Assembly (NCBI RefSeq): GCF_000383595.1
Contig: NZ_KB911581.1
Location: 2,013,342-2,077,341 of the forward strand
DNA: 64,000 nt
Source of the DNA: Streptomyces bottropensis ATCC 25435
Lineage (GTDB): Bacteria; Actinomycetota; Actinomycetes; Streptomycetales; Streptomycetaceae
Reading direction: 5' to 3'
Positions 24,186 through 32,632 of this stretch are shown here, piece by piece. The notes below the pieces were generated by a model. It made no database searches. It was not told the DNA's origin and saw only the letters and a program-made list of their open reading frames with translations. A program made the translations under genes and the position numbers. The stretch's first letter is position 1. Each line of letters starts with the position of its first letter.

Positions 24186-25921
24186 ACAGGGTGAGGCCGG
24201 CGGGACCGGAGGGAACGTACGTGGACGGGCGGCAGTGGCGCTCCACCATCGCGGCCGCGCAGGCGGGGGACCGGCGCGCCCTCGACGAGCTGGTCGCGGG
24301 CTGGCTGCCCCTCGTCTACAACATCGTCGGCCGGGCTCTCAACGGTCACGCCGACGTCGACGACGTCGTGCAGGAGACCATGCTGCGCGCGGTCGACAAC
24401 CTCGACACGCTGCGCGATCCGGACAGCTTCCGCTCCTGGCTGGTCGCGATCGCGATGCGGCAGATACGGGACCGCGCGCGCCGCCGCACCGCCGACCGGC
24501 TCGACGCCGCCGACGCCGACGCCCGCGGCGCGGCGGACTTCGCCGAACTGACCGTGCTGCGACTGCAGTTGGAGGGCCAGCGCAAGGAGGTCGCGGAAGC
24601 CGTCCGCTGGCTCGACGACGAGGACCGCCAACTGCTGTCCCTGTGGTGGCTGGAGGTCGCCGGCGAACTCACCCGGCGCGAACTCGCCGCCGCCGTCGGC
24701 ATCAGCAGACAGCACGCCGCCGTCCGCGTGCAGCGGATGAAGGCCCGCCTGGAGACCGCGCGCGGCATCGTGCGCGCCCTCGACTCCTCCTGCTCCGACC
24801 TGGGCCGGGTCACCGCCCGCTGGAGCGGACGGCCCGACTCGGTGTGGCGCAAGCGCATCGCCCGGCACATCCGCGACTGCGCCCGCTGCGACGGCGACGC
24901 CGTCCCCGGCGAGGTCGTCGTCCCCGCCGAACGCCTCCTCGTCGGCCTCGCCCTGGTGCCTGTCCCCGTCGGCTTCACCCTGTCGCTGGCGTTCGGCGGG
25001 AAGACCGCCGCGGCCGCGACCGTCGCGACCGCCTCGGCGGGCTGGTCCGCCAAGGTGCTCGGCGTCCTCACCAAGCCCGCGGTCGCGGTGACCGCGGGCG
25101 CGACGATGGTCGCCGGGGGCGCGTACGTGGTCACACAGCCCCCGGGCGAACGGCACCCGCAGGTCGCGCCGACCGCGCTGAGCACGGCCCGCGCGCCGGT
25201 GGCCGCCGCGCCCCGCGCTCCCGCGCCCACCGCGTCACGGTCGGCCTCGCCGCCCCCGTCCCTCTCGGCCTCCCCGTCCGCGACAGAGAAGGCCGATCCG
25301 TACGGCACCGTCGTCGACGCGGTGGACCGGGCGCCGGACCCGGACACCCCGCCCGCCGCCCTCCCGCGCCGGCCCGAGTCCGGCATCACCAGCAGCGGTG
25401 GCCCGCGGACCGTGATGAACCACCGCGGCGAGCGCGTGACCTTCACGGGCGAGGGCTATGTCCTCGTCCGCTGGCAGATCTCGCCCCAGTACCGGCCGGG
25501 CGGCCTGGTCATGCCGTCCTGGACGGGCCTGAAGGGAAGGCTCTTCCACGTGGCCTCGGGCGGCGGCCGCCGGATGGACGACCCGGTCTCCGCCGACGGC
25601 CGGACCTCCGGCATGGGCGGCCCCGCCACCGGATACACCGTCCTGCCCGACGGCACCCAGCAGATGTGGCAGAACGAGTTCTTCTACCTCGACGGCACCG
25701 TCACCGTCACCCAGAACGAACGCGGTGCCGACTACGGCATCACCGTCGCCCCTTCCACCTGGACCGCCGTCACCGAGGACCTCGCCCACGGCCCCGACCG
25801 CGGCGCCATTCGTTACGGCCTCGTCCGCGACAACGGCAAGGACTCGGCCCCGGTACCGCAGTACGTCACCCGGGAGGAGCCGCAGGACCCGGCGACGGTG
25901 GCGCAGCGGTCGCGGGTGTAG
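24182..25921 (+). CDS. ECF sigma factor fused to a zinc-motif, membrane segment and extracytoplasmic domain
   Basis: A 579-residue protein, about three times the size of an ordinary ECF sigma factor. Region 2 spans ~residues 25-100 (LPLVYNIVGRALNGHADVDD, VQETMLRAVDNL, FRSWLVAIAMRQIRDRAR). Region 4 spans ~125-195 (ELTRRELAAAVGISRQHAAV, then RVQRMKARLETARG). Then comes HIRDCARC (His229, Cys233, Cys236), an HxxxCxxC zinc motif of the kind found in anti-sigma factors. One or two hydrophobic segments (~251-272, ~295-316) precede a Pro/Ala/Ser linker (~320-395) and a C-terminal domain (~400-579) that should lie outside the membrane. Sigma factors with such extensions are known in actinobacteria. 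The signal and regulon are unknown. The GTG start is uncertain; GTG 24191 is also possible. Confidence 0.85.
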   Translation: MNRVRPAGPEGTYVDGRQWRSTIAAAQAGDRRALDELVAGWLPLVYNIVGRALNGHADVDDVVQETMLRAVDNLDTLRDPDSFRSWLVAIAMRQIRDRARRRTADRLDAADADARGAADFAELTVLRLQLEGQRKEVAEAVRWLDDEDRQLLSLWWLEVAGELTRRELAAAVGISRQHAAVRVQRMKARLETARGIVRALDSSCSDLGRVTARWSGRPDSVWRKRIARHIRDCARCDGDAVPGEVVVPAERLLVGLALVPVPVGFTLSLAFGGKTAAAATVATASAGWSAKVLGVLTKPAVAVTAGATMVAGGAYVVTQPPGERHPQVAPTALSTARAPVAAAPRAPAPTASRSASPPPSLSASPSATEKADPYGTVVDAVDRAPDPDTPPAALPRRPESGITSSGGPRTVMNHRGERVTFTGEGYVLVRWQISPQYRPGGLVMPSWTGLKGRLFHVASGGGRRMDDPVSADGRTSGMGGPATGYTVLPDGTQQMWQNEFFYLDGTVTVTQNERGADYGITVAPSTWTAVTEDLAHGPDRGAIRYGLVRDNGKDSAPVPQYVTREEPQDPATVAQRSRV

Positions 25922-25944
25922 GGACCGGGGGCACCGGTGCCAGC

Positions 25945-26634
25945 TCAGCGCCCGTGCGGCCGCAGCTCGCACAGCGCGTCGACCCGGTTGGTGGTGATCG
26001 AGTCGACGCCCAGGTCCATCAGACGGCGCATGGAGCGCCGGGTGTCGGGGGTCCATGCGGACAGGAGGTAGCCGTCCCGGTGGACACGGTCCGTCAGGGG
26101 GCGGGTGACGAGGCCGAAGCGGTAGTTGAGCCAGCGGGGGCGGATCGCGGCGAGGAGGGCGGGGCGGGGTGGAGCGAGGGTCTTCCAGGTGAGGGCCAGT
26201 TCGGCGGCGGGGGCGGCGGCGCGGAGGGCCAGCAGGGTGGGCGGGTCGGCGCTGTAGTAGACCCGGTCCTCGGCGTCGTACTCCCCTACGACGTCGAGGA
26301 CCTGACGTACCGCCCGGCGGTCCACCGCGCCCGGCAGGTCCACCAGCACCCGGCTGTCCTTGGTGGTGAGCAGCGCGTCGGCCAGCGTGGGTACCCCGTC
26401 GGCCGTCAGCCCGCGCAGCTCCGCGGCGGAGAGTGCGGACAGCGGCCGTTCCACCTCCCACAGCCGCTTCAGCGTCGCGTCGTGGAGCAGGACGGGAACA
26501 CCGTCGCGGGTCGTGCGCACGTCGAACTCGACGGCGTCCGCGCCCAGTTCGAGCCCGGCTCGCAGGGAGTCGAGCGTGTTCTCGCGGTGGCGGTAGGGGG
26601 CGCCGCGGTGGGCGACGGCTGTCAGGGTGCGCAT
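25945..26634 (-). CDS. Glycerophosphodiester phosphodiesterase
   Basis: A 229-residue TIM-barrel GDPD that hydrolyses glycerophosphodiesters to glycerol-3-phosphate and an alcohol. The family motifs are present: HRGAPYRHRENT, then DAVEFDVRTTRDGVPVLLHD (metal ligands Glu and Asp and the catalytic second His) and GVPTLADAL. There is no signal peptide, so it is cytoplasmic, acting on lipid turnover products. It converges with the sigma factor gene with only 23 bases between. It is downstream of, and 22 bases from, the deaminase gene, and probably cotranscribed with it. Confidence 0.9.
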   Translation of the reverse strand: MRTLTAVAHRGAPYRHRENTLDSLRAGLELGADAVEFDVRTTRDGVPVLLHDATLKRLWEVERPLSALSAAELRGLTADGVPTLADALLTTKDSRVLVDLPGAVDRRAVRQVLDVVGEYDAEDRVYYSADPPTLLALRAAAPAAELALTWKTLAPPRPALLAAIRPRWLNYRFGLVTRPLTDRVHRDGYLLSAWTPDTRRSMRRLMDLGVDSITTNRVDALCELRPHGR

Positions 26635-26656
26635 GGGATGTGGGTTCCCGATCGGG

Positions 26657-27751
26657 TCAGGGGGTCAGCCGGGCCGAGGTGTAGGTGTCGATCTCGGCGG
26701 ACAGCCGGGCCTTGCCGGGCGCGTCGAGGAAGGACGCCTCCACGGCGTTCTTCGCGAGCGCGGCCAGCCCCCGCTCGTCGAGGTCCAGCAGACGCGCGGC
26801 CACCGCGTACTCGGTGTTCAGGTCGGTGCCGAACATCGGCGGATCGTCGGAGTTGATGGTGACCGGCACTCCGGCCCGTACGAAGTCCGCGAGGGGGTGT
26901 TCGTCGAGGGTGCGGACCGCGCGCGTGGCGATGTTCGAGGTCGGGCAGACCTCCAGGGCGATCCGGTGCTCGGCGAGGTGGGCGAGCAGCTTCGGATCGC
27001 CCGCCGCGCTGGTGCCGTGCCCGATGCGCTCGGCGCGGAGTTCGACCAGCGCGTCCCAGACGGTCTCGGGGCCCGTCGTCTCGCCGGCGTGCGGCACGGA
27101 GTGCAGCCCGGCCGCGATCGCCCGGTCGAAGTACGGCTTGAACTGCGGCCTCGGTACGCCGATCTCCGGCCCGCCGAGCCCGAACGACACCAGCCCCTCG
27201 GGGCGCACCCGGTCCTCGGTCGCGAGCCGGGTCGTCTCCTCGGCCGCTTCGAGCCCCGCCTCGCCGGGGATGTCGAAGCACCACCGCAGTACGGTCCCGA
27301 ACTCGGCCTCCGCCGCCTTGCGGGCGTCCTCGATCGCGGCCATGAAGGCCAGCTCGTCGATCCCGCGCCGGGTGGAGGAGAACGGGGTGATGGTCAGCTC
27401 GGCGTACCGCACCTGCTGCCGGGCGAGGTCCCGCGCCACCTCGAAGGTCAGCAGCCGGACGTCCTCCGGGGTGCGGATGAGGTCGACGACGGACAGATAC
27501 ACCTGGACGAAGTGGGCGAAGTCCGTGAACGTGAAGTAGTCCGCGAGCGCCTCGGGATCCGTCGGCACCTGGGAGTCGGGGTGGCGGGCGGCCAGTTCCG
27601 AGACGATGCGGGGGGAGGCTGAGCCGACGTGGTGCACATGCAGTTCGGCCTTGGGCAGACCGGCGATGAAGGCGGACAGGTCGCGGGTGCCGGAGGCGCC
27701 GGGAACGGCGGGGGTCACGGGCACGCCCTGCGTGGTGCGGCGGTCGGTCAA
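26657..27751 (-). CDS. Adenosine-deaminase-superfamily enzyme, probably 6-aminodeoxyfutalosine deaminase
   Basis: A 364-residue amidohydrolase with the adenosine deaminase layout: HVH zinc ligands in PKAELHVHHVGS (~residues 33-44), a third zinc His and the catalytic Glu in HAGET, and the zinc Asp in TINSDDPPMFGTDL. Typical adenosine deaminases read HLHLDGA at the first motif; HVHHVGS marks a separate subgroup. From memory, an orthologous S. avermitilis protein from this chromosomal region deaminates 6-aminodeoxyfutalosine in the futalosine pathway to menaquinone. That is my preferred call; true adenosine deaminase is the alternative. No other mqn genes are in the window. Confidence 0.8.
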   Translation of the reverse strand: MTDRRTTQGVPVTPAVPGASGTRDLSAFIAGLPKAELHVHHVGSASPRIVSELAARHPDSQVPTDPEALADYFTFTDFAHFVQVYLSVVDLIRTPEDVRLLTFEVARDLARQQVRYAELTITPFSSTRRGIDELAFMAAIEDARKAAEAEFGTVLRWCFDIPGEAGLEAAEETTRLATEDRVRPEGLVSFGLGGPEIGVPRPQFKPYFDRAIAAGLHSVPHAGETTGPETVWDALVELRAERIGHGTSAAGDPKLLAHLAEHRIALEVCPTSNIATRAVRTLDEHPLADFVRAGVPVTINSDDPPMFGTDLNTEYAVAARLLDLDERGLAALAKNAVEASFLDAPGKARLSAEIDTYTSARLTP

Positions 27752-27958
27752 GGTTCCTCCCCGGGAACGGCGTCCGCCCCGGACCGTGGTCTGCGTCGGG
27801 GGACGCGGGTGATCGGCTGATCGATGACTCGGGGATCATCGTAGGCGGCGATCCCCGCGCTGACCCCGGGCTCTAGCATGACCGAACGTACAGCTGAGCG
27901 CGTGTGGCCGAAAAACCGACGCGGATCGGCACGAACGTGACAACAGGGGGAACCGCTC

Positions 27959-28924
27959 ATGCCGTCGGACGAGGCACCGATTCCGAAGACACCTGCCGAC
28001 CCGCAACCGGACCCGTGGGCACCGCCGCATGACCGCGCGCCGACACCGCCGACGCCGGCCGGTGTCGGGGCCGGGGACGCGATACCGGGGGCCAGGGTCG
28101 CTCTGGACAAGCAGGCCGAGCCGGGGGCGGGACTCCCGCCCGCTGCTCCCTCGGTGCACGACCAGATGACGGTCGCGTCCATGCCGGTTGTGCGGCCGGG
28201 CGGCCCGATACCGGCCGATGCCGGCGCACCGACGCCTCCCCGGGCTTCCGGAACGCCGGCGCCCTGGGCCGGCCCCGACCCGTTCGCGCCACCGGGCGGC
28301 CCGCTGCCCGGTGTGCCCTCCGCTGCGGCCCCCGACCCGTTCGCCCCGCCCGCGCCCGACGCGCCCTACCCGCCTCATGCGACCTACCCGCCCCACGGGT
28401 CCTACCCGCCTCGCGCGTCGTACCCGCCGCCCGCGGTCGGTGTGCCCCACGCCGCCGTCCCGCCCCCGCCTTTCGGCCCCGAGGGGCCCGGGCCGGTGCC
28501 GTACGGCTACCCGCCGCAGTACCAGGCGGCGTACCCGGGCGACCACGCGCACCCCGGCATGGGGTACCCCGCTCCCGTCGCGGGCTACGCCTGGCCCGCG
28601 ACGGCGCCGCCGAGCAACGGGATGGGCATCGCGGCGATGGTGCTCGGCATCTGTGCAGCCGCGCTGTTCTGCCTGTGGCCGCTGGCGATCCTGCTCGGGG
28701 TCATGGCCGTGATCTTCGGATCCATCGGCCGCGTCAAGGCCCGCCGGGGCGAGGCGACCAATCCCGGGCACGCCCTGGCCGGGATCATCTGCGGAGTGGC
28801 CGGCATCCTGCTGGGCATCGGCTTCATCGTCCTGCTCGTCGTGGCGCCCGGCAGCGCAGACACCGACTCGGACACCGACCCCTTCGACGACGGCTACTCC
28901 ACCTCTCTCTCGCTCTCGCTCTAG
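27959..28924 (+). CDS. Pro-rich DUF4190-domain membrane protein
   Basis: A 321-residue protein. The first ~215 residues are disordered, very rich in Pro, Ala and Gly, with repeated xYPP motifs (ATYPPHGSYPPRASYPP). The C-terminal ~90 residues form a DUF4190-like pair of membrane helices (GIAAMVLGICAAALFCLWPL and HALAGIICGVAGILLGIGFI) joined by the basic loop GRVKARRGEAT. A short acidic and Ser-rich tail follows. ATG at 27959 follows AGGGGGAA. Function unknown. It diverges from the deaminase gene and converges on the NADAR gene. Confidence 0.8.
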   Translation: MPSDEAPIPKTPADPQPDPWAPPHDRAPTPPTPAGVGAGDAIPGARVALDKQAEPGAGLPPAAPSVHDQMTVASMPVVRPGGPIPADAGAPTPPRASGTPAPWAGPDPFAPPGGPLPGVPSAAAPDPFAPPAPDAPYPPHATYPPHGSYPPRASYPPPAVGVPHAAVPPPPFGPEGPGPVPYGYPPQYQAAYPGDHAHPGMGYPAPVAGYAWPATAPPSNGMGIAAMVLGICAAALFCLWPLAILLGVMAVIFGSIGRVKARRGEATNPGHALAGIICGVAGILLGIGFIVLLVVAPGSADTDSDTDPFDDGYSTSLSLSL

Positions 28925-28935
28925 CGGGTGCCACA

Positions 28936-28958
28936 CCCCGCGCCCACGGGGCGCGGGG
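28936..28958. terminator. Terminator between convergent DUF4190 and NADAR genes
   Basis: CCCCGCGCCC (28936-28945) pairs perfectly with GGGCGCGGGG (28949-28958) around a 3-base loop. It starts 12 bases after the upstream stop codon, and the genes on both sides converge on it. Confidence 0.65.
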
Positions 28959-29008
28959 GCCCGCGGGGGCGGCCACGACGCACGGTCACCCGCCCTCGGG
29001 CGGAGCGC

Positions 29009-29605
29009 TCAGGCGTCGACCCCGCTCAGCAGCCGCTCACGGGCCGCCATCAGCGCGAAGCCCAGCAGGTTGGGGCCCCGCCACCGGGCGGGGTCCATGG
29101 CGCGTTCGTCGTCCGCCGCGAGGCCGATGCCCCAGACGCGGTCGAGGGGGCTCGCTTCGACGAGGACGCGGTTGTGCGTGCCGAGAAGGAAGGCCCGCAG
29201 GTCGGGGTGGGCGGCGAACTTGTGGAAGCTGCCCTCGGCGACGATCGCGAAGCGCTCCCGCTCCCACAGGGCGTCGTCGAAGCCGCGGACGAGCCGCCCG
29301 ATCTTCTTGGCCTGCGCGGGGCCCGCCGCGGCCACGGCTCTGCGCTCCGCCTCCGCGTCCCCGAACAGCCGGGCCTTCGACGCCATCATCCAGTGCTCGG
29401 CCGTGGCGTACTCCACGCCGTCCACCGTGAACGGCGAGGGCCACCACTGACTCAGACAGCTCGCGCCGATCCGGCCGTCGGGCCGCGGCCGGTGTCCCCA
29501 GAAGTGCAGGTACTTGATCCTCGCCCCCGCGCGGACCGCTTCCGTCAGCGTCTCCCAGGAATCGATCTTCTCCATGTCGACGAGTCTGGCAGCCGCCACT
29601 GACAT
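29009..29605 (-). CDS. NADAR-family protein (YbiA-like N-glycosidase)
   Basis: A 198-residue protein of the NADAR/DUF1768 family. Members include YbiA, which cleaves the N-glycosidic bond of early riboflavin intermediates, and proteins that remove ADP-ribose from nucleobases. Family blocks are KYLHFWGH, SQWWPSPFTVDGVEYATAEH, WMMASKARLFGD, and a C-terminal NLLGFALMAARERL. The start at 29605 has a strong AAGGACGGA just upstream. The alternative Met ten codons later (29575) has none. The gene diverges from the aldehyde dehydrogenase-pot operon. Its substrate cannot be told from sequence. Confidence 0.85.
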   Translation of the reverse strand: MSVAAARLVDMEKIDSWETLTEAVRAGARIKYLHFWGHRPRPDGRIGASCLSQWWPSPFTVDGVEYATAEHWMMASKARLFGDAEAERRAVAAAGPAQAKKIGRLVRGFDDALWERERFAIVAEGSFHKFAAHPDLRAFLLGTHNRVLVEASPLDRVWGIGLAADDERAMDPARWRGPNLLGFALMAARERLLSGVDA

Positions 29606-29685
29606 TCCGTCCTTGATTTTCGGTCCCGACTCGACACCTGGTCGACAGATTCCGTCGCGTAACCAAAAGGCAACAACGGAATCAC

Positions 29686-29714
29686 TTGTTGGCGCCGCAT
29701 AGCTCTGTCAGGAT
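29686..29714 (+). promoter_or_regulatory. Candidate housekeeping promoter of the aldehyde dehydrogenase-potDABC-oxidase operon
   Basis: TTGTTG (29686-29691) and CAGGAT (29709-29714) are 17 bases apart, a fair match to the HrdB-type -35/-10 pattern. The pair lies about 75 bases before the ATG at 29788, in the divergent gap with the NADAR gene. Confidence 0.45.
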
Positions 29715-29787
29715 CGGCACTCAAATCGAGCTGGAGCTACGCCACCCGCCCCCGAGGACAGAGGGGGCACAGGCGGAGGAGAGCGAC

Positions 29788-31323
29788 ATGCAGAACCCGG
29801 GCACCGCGACCCCGGACCGATTCCCCGCACAGGACCGCTTCGCGGTCGGCGCGCAGTACGTCGCCGGCCGCCTGACGAAGGGCACTTCGGGCCGCACCCA
29901 CGCGGTCGTCGACCCGGCGACCGGTGACGAGGTCCTCACCTACGAGCTGGCCGGACCGGACGACGTGGACGCGGCCGTGGCCGCCGCCCGCGCGGCCTTC
30001 CCGGGCTGGGCCGGCACGACCCCCGGCGAGCGGTCGGACGCGCTGCACCGCTTCGCCGCGGTGCTGGCCGACCGGGCGGAGGAGTTCGCGCGGGCCGAGT
30101 CCCTGCAGTGCGGGAAGCCGCTCAAACTGACGCGTGAGTTCGACGTGCCCGGCACGATCGACAACATCGCGTTCTTCGCGGGCGCCGCCCGGCACCTCCA
30201 GGGCCAGTCGGCCGGCGAGTACTCGGGCGACCACACCTCCTACGTACGCCGTGAGCCCCTCGGGGTGGTGGGTTCCGTCGCACCCTGGAACTACCCCCTC
30301 CAGATGGCGGCCTGGAAGATCCTCCCGGCGGTCGCGGCGGGCAACACGATCGTGCTCAAGCCCGCCGAGTCGACCCCGCTCACCTCGCTGCTGTTCGCGC
30401 AGGCGGCCACGGACGCCGGCATTCCCGACGGCGTGATCAACATCGTCACCGGGACCGGCAAGGAGGCCGGTGAGCACCTCGTCGGCCATCCCGACGTGGT
30501 CATGACCTCCTTCACCGGGTCCACGGCCGTCGGCAAGCGCGTGGCCGAGATCGCCACCGCGACCCTCAAGCGCCTCCATCTGGAGCTGGGCGGCAAGGCC
30601 CCGTTCGTGGTCTTCGACGACGGCGACCTGGAGGCCGCCGCCAACGGCGCGGTCGCGGGCGCCCTGATCAACACCGGCCAGGACTGCACGGCCGCCACGC
30701 GCGCGTACGTGCAGCGGCCCCTGTACGAGGAGTTCGTCGCGCGGACGGCCGCCCTCATGGAGACCGTCCGGCTCGGCGACCCCTTCGCCCCGGGCACCGA
30801 CCTCGGGCCGCTCATCTCGCACGTCCAGCGCGACCGTGTCGCCGGGTTCGTCGAGCGGGCACGCGCGTACGCGCGCGTGGTCACCGGCGGCGAGGCGCCC
30901 CAGGGAGCGCTGAAGGACGGCGCGTACTACCGGCCCACGCTCGTGGCGGACGCGGCCCAGGACAGCGAGATCGTCCAGTCGGAGATCTTCGGACCGGTGC
31001 TCGTGGTCCTGCCCTTCGACAGCGACGACGAGGGCATCCGGCTCGCGAACGACACCCCGTACGGGCTCGCCGCCTCCGCCTGGAGCCGGGACGTGTACCG
31101 GGCCGGCCGCGCCACACGGGAGATCCAGGCCGGATGCGTGTGGGTCAACGACCACATCCCGATCATCAGCGAGATGCCGCACGGCGGCTACAAGGCATCC
31201 GGCTTCGGCAAGGACATGTCCACGTACTCGTTCGAGGAGTACACCCAGATCAAGCACGTCATGTTCGACAATACGGCGATCGCCAGGAAGGACTGGCACC
31301 GCACGATCTTCGGGGACCGCTAG
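29788..31323 (+). CDS. NAD-dependent gamma-aminobutyraldehyde dehydrogenase-type enzyme
   Basis: A 511-residue ALDH-superfamily enzyme with APWNYPLQMAAWKILPAVAA, LELGGKAPFVVFDDGDLEAA, the catalytic Cys in LINTGQDCTAATRAYVQ, and EIFGPVLVVLPFD. It is strongly similar in type to the enzyme at 21003. ATG at 29788 is preceded by GGAGGAGAG. Its stop is 56 bases before potD, so it is probably the first gene of an operon with a polyamine importer and an FAD amine oxidase. The likely reaction is oxidation of 4-aminobutanal or a gamma-glutamylated relative to the acid. Confidence 0.9.
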   Translation: MQNPGTATPDRFPAQDRFAVGAQYVAGRLTKGTSGRTHAVVDPATGDEVLTYELAGPDDVDAAVAAARAAFPGWAGTTPGERSDALHRFAAVLADRAEEFARAESLQCGKPLKLTREFDVPGTIDNIAFFAGAARHLQGQSAGEYSGDHTSYVRREPLGVVGSVAPWNYPLQMAAWKILPAVAAGNTIVLKPAESTPLTSLLFAQAATDAGIPDGVINIVTGTGKEAGEHLVGHPDVVMTSFTGSTAVGKRVAEIATATLKRLHLELGGKAPFVVFDDGDLEAAANGAVAGALINTGQDCTAATRAYVQRPLYEEFVARTAALMETVRLGDPFAPGTDLGPLISHVQRDRVAGFVERARAYARVVTGGEAPQGALKDGAYYRPTLVADAAQDSEIVQSEIFGPVLVVLPFDSDDEGIRLANDTPYGLAASAWSRDVYRAGRATREIQAGCVWVNDHIPIISEMPHGGYKASGFGKDMSTYSFEEYTQIKHVMFDNTAIARKDWHRTIFGDR

Positions 31324-31379
31324 CCCATCTCAGGCCGTCCGACCCGCGGCCGCCCACCTTCCCGAAAGGGCATCAGCGC

Positions 31380-32627
31380 ATGGAGCAGTACGAGCCCGAC
31401 CGCCTGTCGCCGGCCCAAGTGGCCGCCGTGCGGCGCAGCTTCCGCAACGGCCGGGCCGCCATGACACGGCGGTCCCTGTTGCGCGCCTCCGCGGGCGGCG
31501 CGCTCGCGGTCGGCGGCCTCGGGACGCTGAGTGCCTGCGGCATCCCCGCGGCCGGCACCACCCGGGGCGGCGTCTCCGCGGAGGACCACTCGGCCGAGGA
31601 GAAGACCGTCAACTTCTCCAACTGGACCGAGTACATCGACGTGGACGAGAGCGAGAAGCACCATCCCACGCTCGACCGGTTCAAGAAGCGGACCGGTATC
31701 TCGGTCAAGTACACCGAGGACATCAACGACAACGTCGAGTTCTTCGGGAAGATCAAGCCGCAGCTGGCCGCGGGGCAGGACACCGGGCGCGACATCATCG
31801 TCCTCACCGACTGGCTCGCCGCCCGGCTCATCCGCCTCGGATGGGTCCAGAAACTGGACGCCTCCAACCTGCCGCACGCCTACGCCAACCTGTCCGCGCA
31901 GTTCCGCGACCCGGACTGGGACCCGGGGCGGGCCTACTCCTATGTCTGGCAGGGCATATCGACCGTCATCGCCTACAACAAGAAGGCCCTCGACGGCCAG
32001 GAGGTGAAGTCGATCTCCGACCTGCTCGACAACGACAAGCTCAAGGGCCGGGTCGGCTTCCTGTCGGAGATGCGCGACAGCATCGGCATGACCCTGCTCG
32101 ACATGGGCAAGGACCCGGCGAACTTCACCGCCGACGACTACGACGCGGCGATCGCGCGGCTCCAGAAGGCCGTCGACAAGGGGCAGATCCGCCGCTTCAC
32201 CGGCAACGACTACACGTCCGACCTGACCAGCGGCGACTTCGCGGCGTGTGTCGCCTGGGCCGGTGACGTGGTCCAGCTGAAGGCGGACAGCCCGGACATC
32301 GACTTCATCATCCCCGAGAGCGGATACATGACGTCGACCGACAACATGCTGATCCCCAACAAGGCCCGTCACAAGACGAACGCCGAGCGGTTGATCGACT
32401 TCTACTACCAGCCCCGGCCGGCCGCCGAGCTCGCCGCGTACATCAACTACGTGTCGCCCGTCGACGGGGTGAAGCCCGAGCTGGAGAAGATCGACCCGGA
32501 TGCGGCGAACAACCCGCTGATCATCCCCGACAAGGCCATGGCCGCGAAGTCGCACGCCTTCCGCTCGCTGAGCTCGAAGGAAGAGACAGCATTTGAACAG
32601 AAGTTCGCAAAGCTGACGGGGGCGTGA
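31380..32627 (+). CDS. potD: Spermidine/putrescine ABC transporter substrate-binding lipoprotein
   Basis: A 415-residue binding protein with a twin-arginine lipoprotein signal (TRRSLLRASAGG, Arg30-Arg31; lipidated Cys53 in LSACG). The mature protein shows the PotD pattern NFSNWTEYIDV, YTEDINDNVEFFGKI, RDIIVLTDWLAARLIRLGWV and AYSYVWQGISTVIAYNKKAL. It overlaps or abuts potA. Polyamine binding is inferred from family and operon; which amine is preferred is not visible. Confidence 0.92.
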   Translation: MEQYEPDRLSPAQVAAVRRSFRNGRAAMTRRSLLRASAGGALAVGGLGTLSACGIPAAGTTRGGVSAEDHSAEEKTVNFSNWTEYIDVDESEKHHPTLDRFKKRTGISVKYTEDINDNVEFFGKIKPQLAAGQDTGRDIIVLTDWLAARLIRLGWVQKLDASNLPHAYANLSAQFRDPDWDPGRAYSYVWQGISTVIAYNKKALDGQEVKSISDLLDNDKLKGRVGFLSEMRDSIGMTLLDMGKDPANFTADDYDAAIARLQKAVDKGQIRRFTGNDYTSDLTSGDFAACVAWAGDVVQLKADSPDIDFIIPESGYMTSTDNMLIPNKARHKTNAERLIDFYYQPRPAAELAAYINYVSPVDGVKPELEKIDPDAANNPLIIPDKAMAAKSHAFRSLSSKEETAFEQKFAKLTGA

Positions 32628-32632
32628 TCACC

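Noticed and set aside
28370..28480. Repeated YPP-coding units in the DUF4190 gene as a possible CRISPR-like or tandem-repeat locus
   Set aside because: They are short in-frame codons of a Pro-rich disordered region with no spacers of even length.
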